From DUZB01 sp964407525 (lineage in GTDB: Bacteria; Desulfobacterota; DSM-4660; Desulfatiglandales; Desulfatiglandaceae): DNA of 8,963 nucleotides. Below, piece after piece: positions 1 through 6,001 of this stretch. The notes beneath the pieces are model-generated. The model was not told the origin of the DNA. It made no database searches and saw nothing but the letters and a program-made list of their open reading frames with translations. Where the stretch lies: assembly GCA_964407525.1 (NCBI GenBank), contig CAYOWC010000205.1:1-8963 (forward strand), read 5' to 3'. A program made the position numbers and the translations under genes. Every line of letters begins with the position of its first letter. Positions within the stretch are counted from its first letter, which is position 1.

Positions 1-26
1 TATCGACCTCATAATGGGGTCTGCCT

Positions 27-31
27 AAGGA
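27..31 (+). promoter_or_regulatory. Shine-Dalgarno site of the first gene
   Basis: AAGGA lies 7 nt before the ATG at 39 and fixes that start. An ATG at 31 overlaps this site but runs into a stop after four codons, so it is not used. Confidence 0.7.
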
Positions 32-38
32 TGGTATC

Positions 39-644
39 ATGTTGAAAAGTATTTCGGTTGCTAAAAGGTATGTCGTGACAATAACCCTGGGCATATTCGC
101 GGCCCTGTTATTTTTAACCACCCCGGTCCCGGCGGCGGAGACGCCCCTGCAGCAGCTTGAAAGAGCGAAAACGCTTTCTGATGAAGCAACCGTCAAGGCA
201 ACTCTGGCCCTTGAAACCGGCGATCAGGCCCTGGCACAGGAAGCCCAGGCATTGGCTTCGGAAGCCACAGACATTATCTCGACGGTAGCGGAGATTGCTG
301 CGGACACCGGTGATGCGGTACTTGCCCAGGCGGCTCTGGACGGCTCGTTGGGCGTTTCAGAAGCCCTCAGTATCATTATCGGTGCTGCGGATACCATCGC
401 CGCAACCAGCACGGACGCTGAAACGGTTGCAGCCGCCGAGGCCCTGGCAACAATGGCTGCAACCACCAGAAAAAAACTCACCACAGCCCAGGAGACTGCC
501 ATGGCGGCAGGAGGCACTATGTCTGCCGCTGTGGAAGCGTATGAAGAAGAACCGGCTGATGATACCCCGCCCGTCGTGGAACCCCCTCCGGTCGTGGAAG
601 TCGAACCTCCCATCACCGACCTCCCACCCGCCAGCCAAGTTTAA
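39..644 (+). CDS. Secreted alanine-rich helical protein with proline-rich C-terminal tail, function unknown
   Basis: I do not recognise the family. Residues 1-33 look like a Sec signal peptide: basic K/R residues, a hydrophobic stretch at about 12-27, then a PVPAA cleavage region. Mature residues 34-168 are very rich in Ala, Thr and Glu and should be almost entirely helical. Two segments resemble each other (about 59-82 and 89-114, both starting with a TGD..LAQ motif), so the middle may be a degenerate repeat of roughly 30 residues. Residues 170-200 are Pro/Glu/Val-rich with repeated PPVVE-like motifs, a likely extended spacer. The C-terminus has no membrane anchor, LPXTG or PEP-CTERM signal. 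The start is supported by AAGGA 7 nt upstream. A terminator follows, so it is probably transcribed apart from the EPS operon. It is likely periplasmic or exported. Confidence 0.75.
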   Translation: MLKSISVAKRYVVTITLGIFAALLFLTTPVPAAETPLQQLERAKTLSDEATVKATLALETGDQALAQEAQALASEATDIISTVAEIAADTGDAVLAQAALDGSLGVSEALSIIIGAADTIAATSTDAETVAAAEALATMAATTRKKLTTAQETAMAAGGTMSAAVEAYEEEPADDTPPVVEPPPVVEVEPPITDLPPASQV

Positions 645-689
645 TGAATTGGTTTAGGGCCTTTTCCCTCAAACATAGAATTACACGCT

Positions 690-739
690 TTCGTGCCGTC
701 CCGGATCAATTCGCGCCGGCACGAAGTTTATTGTTTTTT
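690..739 (+). terminator. Rho-independent terminator between the first gene and the EPS operon
   Basis: A perfect 9-bp inverted repeat (TTCGTGCCG at 690-698, CGGCACGAA at 717-725) with an 18-nt loop is followed by a T-rich tract ending in six T (734-739). It separates the first gene from the beta-barrel gene. The loop is long for a terminator, but stem quality and T-tract make the call good. Confidence 0.7.
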
Positions 740-763
740 ACACTCGACTTGTCCAAACGGAAA

Positions 764-769
764 AAGGAG
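764..769 (+). promoter_or_regulatory. Shine-Dalgarno site of the beta-barrel gene
   Basis: AAGGAG inside a purine-rich run lies 10 nt before ATG 780. It selects 780 over an upstream in-frame GTG at 693, which sits inside the terminator stem. Confidence 0.65.
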
Positions 770-779
770 AGATGAAATA

Positions 780-1982
780 ATGAAAAAAATGCTATTTTTT
801 TTGTTCTTTGCACCGCTGCTCTTCTCGTTGGTTTCTTATCAGACGTCCTTTGGCGGAGGGGGGAAAATTGTGATTAAACCGACCGCTAACGTGAGCTGGC
901 AGATGGATAGCAACTTCTGGAGATCCCAAGAGAATGAAAGAGAGGTTTATAGCTATCTTGTTCAGCCTGGACTTATCTTTGGGTACGAGACCGACAAAAG
1001 CAAGATCCATCTAATCTACCAACTGGACGGCTACGTGTATAGCGATAGAGATACCCTCTCACCGGGCGAAAGAAAGGCCTCAGATGACAACTACATAGGC
1101 CAAAGACTGACCCTTGCCGCTTCAACGCAGATTCAGGAAAGGCTGGAAATAGGCCTGAAAGAAGATTTTTACTACACCCGCGATCAGGCACAATCAGACC
1201 AATTCAACGATTCGGTCCTGCGGGCCAAATATTACATCAACAGGGTGGAGCCTTTTGCCGTTTACAAATTGTCAGACAGTTTCACCGGCGAGGTGCGCTA
1301 CCGGAACACCGTAACCAACTACATCGATTCGAATTTTGAAGATTCATTAGAAAACAGGGGCCTTTTTGATCTTGCTTACACCCTTTCCGAGACCTCATCC
1401 CTGGACCTGGAGTACCAGGTATGGAAAAGAAGCTACAGCAAAAATACCTCCACGTACCTGTCCAATGAGGTCATGATCGGGTATGACAAACGGTTCCGAA
1501 TCCTGTCCTTACATGCAGCGGTAGGATATCAACACCGGTCTTTTGACGACGAAACCCTGGAAAGCATCAGTGTCATTCCATGGAATGTGAGCGCCAGGCT
1601 TGAGACTGAAAAGAGTAGCTATGTGAGCATCGAAGCAAAACAGAATTTCAGCGACCAGGGTTTGAGTGAAGCATATTACAAGGCCGAGCGGTTTACCCTT
1701 ACGGCCGGATACACATTCCTGGAGAGGATCCCTGTCGAGTTTTGGGGTTACTATCAGAAGAGCAAATATGAATTCAACTACAGAGACTTCTCAAGTTCGT
1801 CTCGTCGGGATGATGACACATATAGAGCGGAGCTCAAAGTGGGATATAAGTTCCTGCGATGGTTCACCGTTTCCCTGGTGCCGGGTTATCAGAAACGCGA
1901 TTCGAATGAAGACGGACTCTCTTACGTGGATAAAACCATCAAGGCCGAACTTAGTTTTCAATATGATGTTGGAGGGAAGTAG
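780..1982 (+). CDS. Outer-membrane beta-barrel protein of an exopolysaccharide locus
   Basis: A 400-residue protein. Residues 1-25 form a signal peptide (MKKM, then a Phe/Leu-rich core), followed by a Gly run. From about residue 30 to the end the sequence shows alternating polar and aromatic residues in strands about 10 long, separated by Asp/Ser/Asn-rich turns. Examples are YSYLVQPGLIFGYE, IHLIYQLDGYVYS and AELSFQYDV at the C-terminus. This is typical of the large putative porin families (BBP2 type) that sit beside Wza/Wzz genes in EPS clusters, including exosortase-linked ones. The inferred role is an outer-membrane pore or anchor for polysaccharide export. ATG 780 is chosen because it has a strong SD and starts the signal peptide. 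A degenerate heptamer array starts right after the stop. It is probably the first gene of the operon; I see no convincing promoter in 740-779. The exact family is not certain. Confidence 0.8.
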   Translation: MKKMLFFLFFAPLLFSLVSYQTSFGGGGKIVIKPTANVSWQMDSNFWRSQENEREVYSYLVQPGLIFGYETDKSKIHLIYQLDGYVYSDRDTLSPGERKASDDNYIGQRLTLAASTQIQERLEIGLKEDFYYTRDQAQSDQFNDSVLRAKYYINRVEPFAVYKLSDSFTGEVRYRNTVTNYIDSNFEDSLENRGLFDLAYTLSETSSLDLEYQVWKRSYSKNTSTYLSNEVMIGYDKRFRILSLHAAVGYQHRSFDDETLESISVIPWNVSARLETEKSSYVSIEAKQNFSDQGLSEAYYKAERFTLTAGYTFLERIPVEFWGYYQKSKYEFNYRDFSSSSRRDDDTYRAELKVGYKFLRWFTVSLVPGYQKRDSNEDGLSYVDKTIKAELSFQYDVGGK

Positions 1983-1983
1983 G

Positions 1984-2039
1984 CGGAGGACAGACGGCAG
2001 AAGACGGATAGCGGAGCTCAGAAGTTGGATGACGGTAAT
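1984..2039 (+). repeat. Heptanucleotide tandem array A (degenerate, about 8 units)
   Basis: Immediately after the beta-barrel stop, eight consecutive 7-bp units can be aligned without gaps. Most fit YRGA followed by three variable bases, best copy CGGAGGA. It is the same family as array C further down (GGACRGA is a rotation). It fills most of the 98-bp gap before the export gene. Unit divergence suggests an old array. Confidence 0.6.
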
Positions 2040-2080
2040 CTCCTGAATTTACAGCCTAAATAAGAGTAATTGACAACCCA

Positions 2081-2983
2081 ATGACAACCAAAAAAAATAC
2101 ACTGCTCATCGCCATCACCATCCTGGTACAGGTTTTCGCCCTTTCCCTCCCTCCCCGATGCTCGGCCCGAAGCAAGGCCTACGTCATCGGACCGAAGGAT
2201 GTCCTCAGGCTTTCAATCTACGCCGGCGGCGAAGAGCAACAGGCGGTTGATCTGACCGTATCGGCCAAGGGCACAATCAATGTGCCTTTTGTGGGCCCCG
2301 TAAGAGCAGCGGGACTCACAATCCCCCAGCTTGAAAGCCGCATTACCAACCCCCTGGCAAAGGACTATTTCATAGATCCGGTGGTCAATATACGGGTCGG
2401 CGAATACCACAGTCTCCAGTACTTCATTTCCGGGGCGGTCAACAGCCCGGGGCTTTACGAGATGGCCACCCATACAACCCTCATGGAACTTATCGCCAGG
2501 GCCGGCGGAGTTACGTCGGAACGGGGCAACATCGCCTACATACTGCGGGGTTCTACAGAGGAGGTGGTGGACGGCAAGACCATCAATGAACTCTTGTCCA
2601 ACAAAGAGCCCATTAAGGTTGACCTCGAAAGTCTCCTCGACCGGGGTGATATGAGCACCAACATCTCCCTTAACCCGGGCGATGTGGTTTACCTGCCGCT
2701 CGGAAAGAGCCTTGATCTGGCCCGGTCCAAGGTTTATCTGGGGGGCAAAGTAATGAGCCCCGGGCTATATGATTATCAGCCCGGGCTCACAGCCCTCAAT
2801 GCCTGCATCATGGCCGGTGGATTTGCCAAATTTGCGGCCCCCAATCGAACAAAGATCATACGTAAAGAAAACGGCGAACAAACAATCATCGAGATCGACC
2901 TCGATGACGTAAAGAATGGAACGATTCCCGACGTGGAACTGAAGCCGGGTGACCGGATCCAGGTTCCCGAGTCATGGCTATAA
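2081..2983 (+). CDS. Polysaccharide export protein, Wza/SLBB family
   Basis: A 300-residue periplasmic/outer-membrane export protein. Residues 1-29 are a signal sequence. The only Cys there (C27, context LPPRC) does not fit a lipobox, so unlike E. coli Wza it may not be a lipoprotein. The Poly_export domain spans about 32-108 (YVIGPKDVLRLSIY start, FVGPVRAAGLT, VNIRVGEY end). Two SLBB domains follow at about 111-200 and 216-297. Each begins with a G.V.SPGLY motif (118-126, 222-230) and continues to an AGG motif (141-143, 245-247). The protein ends just after the second SLBB, so it lacks the C-terminal amphipathic helix that forms the Wza outer-membrane barrel. The neighbouring beta-barrel may supply the pore (inference). 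No clear SD precedes ATG 2081. Confidence 0.9.
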   Translation: MTTKKNTLLIAITILVQVFALSLPPRCSARSKAYVIGPKDVLRLSIYAGGEEQQAVDLTVSAKGTINVPFVGPVRAAGLTIPQLESRITNPLAKDYFIDPVVNIRVGEYHSLQYFISGAVNSPGLYEMATHTTLMELIARAGGVTSERGNIAYILRGSTEEVVDGKTINELLSNKEPIKVDLESLLDRGDMSTNISLNPGDVVYLPLGKSLDLARSKVYLGGKVMSPGLYDYQPGLTALNACIMAGGFAKFAAPNRTKIIRKENGEQTIIEIDLDDVKNGTIPDVELKPGDRIQVPESWL

Positions 2984-2984
2984 A

Positions 2985-3018
2985 CAGTTTCCGGTTTGCG
3001 GTTGAGAACCGGAAACTG
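2985..3018 (+). repeat. Perfect 12-bp inverted repeat (hairpin) in the export/Wzz gap
   Basis: CAGTTTCCGGTT (2985-2996) and AACCGGAAACTG (3007-3018) are exact inverted copies around a 10-nt loop, starting 2 nt after the export gene's stop. No T-tract follows on the + strand, so it is not a standard terminator. It could be an mRNA processing or stability hairpin between cistrons. The right arm runs directly into heptamer array B. Confidence 0.75.
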
Positions 3019-3038
3019 ACAACTGACAACTGACAACT
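3014..3038 (+). repeat. Heptanucleotide tandem array B (AACTGAC, 3 units plus partial)
   Basis: Three perfect AACTGAC copies (3014-3034) and a partial fourth sit 8 nt before the next ATG. They occupy the place where an SD would be expected, and none is visible. The first unit overlaps the right arm of the hairpin. Confidence 0.85.
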
Positions 3039-3046
3039 AATTCCCT

Positions 3047-4573
3047 ATGAATAACCAAGAATCATACATATCACCTGATCTTGCTGAAGAATCATCACTT
3101 AATCTTGCTGAATATTACTACATTCTGAGCAAACGCAAGTGGATCATCATCAGCTCTTTGATCATCGTGGTTACTTTGACCATGTACTTTACCTTCCGAA
3201 TGACGCCGGTCTATCGGGCCACAACCACGGTCGTTATCGACAAGGAAGAGCGAAAATCGCCACTTACCGGAGAGAGCATGGACTTTGAAACCTATGTTTC
3301 ACAATCTCTTACCTTCAAGACCCATTTGACATTGATTACCTCACGCCAGGTCCTTGAGGAGGTCATCAGGCGTTTTAGGCCGGATCGGACGAACAAGAAT
3401 AAGGATACAGGCGATGTTGAGATAAACCCCTGGAAGGAGTTCCTTGCTCAGGTCAGAGAAAACATCCGTGTCCTCCTGGGGCAGGAAGAGCAAACCCTTA
3501 CCCCGGATGCGGAGCTCACCAGGGCCATTGGAGGCCTGCGGGCAAGGACGGCTATCAGTGAAGTGACGGACACCCGGCTACTAAAAATATCGGTACAAGA
3601 CCAAAATCCCGCAGTTGCAATGGATACCGCCAACTCTGTGGCGAACGCCTACATCGAGTTCAACATTTCAAATCGGCTTACATCTTCCAAAAACACCCTT
3701 AGCTGGATGAGCGACCAACTGTACGAAATGAAGAAAAAACTGGAGGATTCCGAAGAGGAGTTCCTGGCCTACAAACAGCGGGAAAAGCTGTTTTCCATTG
3801 AGGGAAAACAGGCGGTCATCGCCGAGAAGATCGCCGGTTTCAACGACTCCCTGCTTGTGACCCGCAACAAACGGATCGAACTGGAGGCCAAGCTGCGGCA
3901 GTTCAAGCGGTCCCTCGCCTCAGGAGCGGGCTACCTTGATATTCGATCCCTGATCAGCAACGCCCATATCGATGCACTCAACACACAACTCCTTGATGGG
4001 GAAGTCGAGATCTCCCGCCTCGGCAAGGTCTATAAATCCAAACATCCCAAGATCATACAACTAAAGACCAAGATCAACGGGGCCAGGAAAAAACTGACCC
4101 AGGAGGTCAGGAAAGAGATAAAAAGCCTCCAAGCTGAACGGGAGGTCCTGCTGACGAGAGAAGGGACCATGGAAAAATCTATCGCCGATTTCGACCAGGA
4201 GGCGATGACAACCAACCGGAAAGAACTCAAATACAACATCCTTCGAAGAAATGTCACGACCAACCAGAAACTCTACGATACACTCCTGTCAAAGATAAAA
4301 GAATCCAATGTGACGAAAGATGCCGATGTCTCCAATATACGGATTGTCGAAAAGGCGTTTTTGCCGCTATCGCCCATCAAACCGAACAAAAAGAGAAACT
4401 TTCTTATGAGTATTATATTGGGACTCGTAACCGGTGTGGGACTGACCTTTCTCCTGGAATACATGGACCGGTCGCTCCGCACGGAAGAAGATGTACAAAG
4501 ATATATGGATTTGTCGGTTCTTTCGGTCGTACCGGAAGTGGACAAGGGTAAGAGTACGGCTTATGGGGCGTAG
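3047..4573 (+). CDS. Polysaccharide chain-length determinant, Wzz/GNVR family (membrane half of a split Wzc)
   Basis: A 508-residue inner-membrane protein. A Wzz domain starts near residue 17 (LAEYYYILSKRKW) with TM1 at about 32-50, and the periplasmic segment continues past VYRATTTVVIDKEER. A long coiled-coil region covers about 215-410. A GNVR-type segment (about 385-440) leads to the Pro-rich motif LPLSPIKPNKKRN (439-451), then TM2 at 451-470. The protein ends about 38 residues after TM2, with no Walker motifs. The kinase is the next gene, so the Wzc function is split in two polypeptides. Its expected role is to set polymer length and couple to the export protein, with its cytoplasmic tail activating the autokinase. 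The start ATG 3047 has no visible SD and lies right after array B. The stop codon's last base begins array C. Confidence 0.9.
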   Translation: MNNQESYISPDLAEESSLNLAEYYYILSKRKWIIISSLIIVVTLTMYFTFRMTPVYRATTTVVIDKEERKSPLTGESMDFETYVSQSLTFKTHLTLITSRQVLEEVIRRFRPDRTNKNKDTGDVEINPWKEFLAQVRENIRVLLGQEEQTLTPDAELTRAIGGLRARTAISEVTDTRLLKISVQDQNPAVAMDTANSVANAYIEFNISNRLTSSKNTLSWMSDQLYEMKKKLEDSEEEFLAYKQREKLFSIEGKQAVIAEKIAGFNDSLLVTRNKRIELEAKLRQFKRSLASGAGYLDIRSLISNAHIDALNTQLLDGEVEISRLGKVYKSKHPKIIQLKTKINGARKKLTQEVRKEIKSLQAEREVLLTREGTMEKSIADFDQEAMTTNRKELKYNILRRNVTTNQKLYDTLLSKIKESNVTKDADVSNIRIVEKAFLPLSPIKPNKKRNFLMSIILGLVTGVGLTFLLEYMDRSLRTEEDVQRYMDLSVLSVVPEVDKGKSTAYGA

Positions 4574-4663
4574 GACAGAGGTCAGAGGACAGAGGGCAGA
4601 GGACGGAAGACGGAGGGCAGAGGACGGAGGACGGAGGACAGAGGACGGAAGACAGAGGGCAGC
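4573..4663 (+). repeat. Heptanucleotide tandem array C (GGACRGA, 13 units)
   Basis: Thirteen contiguous 7-bp units fit RRNCRGA with few deviations (GGACAGA, GGACGGA, GGGCAGA, AGACGGA; the last ends in C). The array starts on the last base of the chain-length gene's stop and fills most of the 112-bp gap before the kinase. The strand is all purine apart from one C or T per unit and contains several GGAGG motifs, so it could interact with ribosomes or form unusual structure. Any reading frame across it is an artefact of the repeats. Confidence 0.95.
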
Positions 4664-4665
4664 GG

Positions 4666-4689
4666 ATGAATACCGGTAATAACCTATGA
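4666..4689 (+). CDS. Possible 7-codon leader cistron coupled to the autokinase start
   Basis: ATG 4666 reads MNTGNNL and stops at TGA 4687-4689, overlapping the kinase ATG 4686 in an ATGA arrangement. AGAGGG from the last array C units lies 6 nt before ATG 4666 and could act as an SD, whereas the kinase start has none. Translation could therefore reach the kinase by termination-reinitiation. It is short enough to be chance. Confidence 0.25.
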   Translation: MNTGNNL

Positions 4690-5924
4690 AATTAAAATCC
4701 AAAGCACGCAAACACAAAGCCAGGCGCACCGCTGAAACGTTCCTGGAGAATTACCCTGCGAACTCCCGGTATGCGGAGGCATTCCGTACCCTGCGGACCA
4801 ATGTTCAGTTTTCCTTTCTTGACAAGGAATTCCGTGTCATCCTCGTCACAAGCGCCGGGCAGGCGGAGGGGAAGACCACCATCACCATGAACCTGGCCTA
4901 TACCATGGCCAAAGCGGGAAAATCCGTCCTCATGATGGATGCCGACCTCAGAAAGCCCACCCTCAGCGATCTCGCTGTTTCCCACAAGTCCCTGGGTCTC
5001 ACCGGTCTCATCTCGGAACTCTTCGACACGGGCGTGGGGGAAGGACGGCTGGGTGAATTGGGGGTAAGCGACCTCATCCGGCTCCTCACCCTCCAGAAAA
5101 AGAGTGGTCGTCTTCATCTGGGTGATGAGAAGGATGCCGTGGAGATCCGGTTTCCCAAAGGCGGCATAAAGGGCGTCAACTGGCTGACCCGGCCGGATGA
5201 AAAGAAACTGGCGGCCATTCTCGGCAAGGGCGGCCTGATTACAACGGAGCAGGCCACCCAGGCCATCATGCGGCAGAAGGATACGGGGCAGAAGCTTGGG
5301 TTCATCATCATTAATATGGGGATGCTCACGGAAGACCAACTAAAGGGGCCGCTTACCATCCACATGATAGAGGGACTCCGCGCAGCCCTGCAAATGAAGC
5401 ACGGGACATTCCGTTTTGATGAACTTCAGGAAACCGAGTCCGACTACGCTTCTTTCGATCCCGTGGATTTCGATCAAGTCTACACCCGGGCGCTCATCGG
5501 AAATGAGGAGATCCCGTTCCTGCACAAGGGAATAGATCAGGCGATTTTTAAAACCAACACCGACAACCTCTTTCTCCTGCCCGCCGGAAGGATTGTGCCC
5601 AATCCCTCGGAGGTTGTGGGCTCGAACCGGATGTCTTTTCTGATTGGGCATCTCAAGGATAAATTTGATCGTCTGATCATCGATACCCCGCCCATGCTGC
5701 CCGCGAGCGACGCCCTCATTTTAAGTCCCCTGACGGACGGGGTGGTCTTGGTGATCAAGGCGGGATTAATGAACCGGAAGTTGGTAAAAAACGCGGTTGA
5801 TCAGCTCAAACTGGCCCAGGCCAACCTGCTCGGTGTCATTCTCAACCGGGTCGATCTCAAAAGGGAAGGTTACTACAAGTATTATCATAAGTATTACTCT
5901 AAGTATTACGGGGAAAGCGCTTAG
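4686..5924 (+). CDS. Polysaccharide BY-kinase (tyrosine autokinase) with inserted DUF4388/PATAN-like domain
   Basis: A 412-residue cytoplasmic ATPase and tyrosine autokinase, the kinase half of a split Wzc. An ExxRxxR oligomerisation motif lies at E31/R34/R37. Walker A is AGQAEGKTT (57-65, K63), Walker A' is VLMMDADLRKP (81-91) and Walker B is FDRLIIDTPP (327-336, D333). The C-terminus carries four YY pairs (396-408) as phosphorylation targets. Ordinary family members run about 220-260 residues; here about 150 extra residues sit between A' and B (roughly 115-285). This insert begins like DUF4388/PATAN (SDLIRLLTLQKKSGRLHL, then a FPKGGI turn). It continues with two helical motifs of the type found in GspE/MshE N-termini (LAAILGKGGLITTEQATQAI and LGFIIINMGMLTEDQL) and ends in GTFRFDEL. 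The fold resumes at NLFLLPAGRIVPNPSE (294-309). All catalytic motifs are intact, so it should be active, with the insert probably sensing a signal or partner. Confidence 0.9.
   Translation: MKLKSKARKHKARRTAETFLENYPANSRYAEAFRTLRTNVQFSFLDKEFRVILVTSAGQAEGKTTITMNLAYTMAKAGKSVLMMDADLRKPTLSDLAVSHKSLGLTGLISELFDTGVGEGRLGELGVSDLIRLLTLQKKSGRLHLGDEKDAVEIRFPKGGIKGVNWLTRPDEKKLAAILGKGGLITTEQATQAIMRQKDTGQKLGFIIINMGMLTEDQLKGPLTIHMIEGLRAALQMKHGTFRFDELQETESDYASFDPVDFDQVYTRALIGNEEIPFLHKGIDQAIFKTNTDNLFLLPAGRIVPNPSEVVGSNRMSFLIGHLKDKFDRLIIDTPPMLPASDALILSPLTDGVVLVIKAGLMNRKLVKNAVDQLKLAQANLLGVILNRVDLKREGYYKYYHKYYSKYYGESA
5877..5912 (+). repeat. 12-bp in-frame tandem repeat coding the tyrosine cluster
   Basis: AAGTATTAY plus three variable bases occurs three times in tandem (5877, 5889, 5901), in frame. 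Each unit encodes KYY plus one variable residue. Copy change would add or remove a Tyr pair without a frameshift. Confidence 0.7.
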
Positions 5925-5932
5925 ATCGAACG

Positions 5933-5975
5933 AACCTCTAAACCTTTTAACCCTCAACCCAATAATGTAACCCAA
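5933..5975 (+). repeat. Degenerate AACC-type short repeat before the TPR gene
   Basis: AACC motifs recur at 5933, 5941, 5949, 5956 and 5969, spaced 8, 8, 7 and 13 bp. This looks like a decayed 7-8 bp tandem array. It lies in the 77-bp gap between kinase and TPR gene, upstream of the clearer array at 6021. Confidence 0.4.
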
Positions 5976-6001
5976 GGGGCGGAGCTGTATCCGGAACCTG
6001 C

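Noticed and set aside
548..641. PEP-CTERM or other sorting signal at the end of the first gene
   Set aside because: The tail is Pro/Glu-rich but has no PEP motif, transmembrane segment or basic cluster at the C-terminus.
717..731. Sigma-54-like -24 element (GGCACG) before the beta-barrel gene
   Set aside because: The GGCACG belongs to the terminator arm, and the -12 position carries AT instead of GC.
693..779. Upstream GTG extension of the beta-barrel gene (29 extra residues)
   Set aside because: The GTG lies inside the terminator stem, has no SD, and would put a hydrophilic Arg-rich stretch before an otherwise normal signal peptide at ATG 780.
4573..4663. CRISPR array
   Set aside because: Units are 7 bp, contiguous and without spacers; no cas genes are in the window.
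4491..4679. 62-codon plus-strand frame covering the end of the chain-length gene and array C
   Set aside because: Its product is an Arg/Glu/Asp-rich translation of the heptamers; the period of 7 keeps all frames open by chance.
4692..5339. 215-codon open frame on the minus strand opposite the kinase
   Set aside because: It mirrors the codon structure of the kinase gene, which has clear catalytic motifs; the antisense product has no recognisable domain or start signal.
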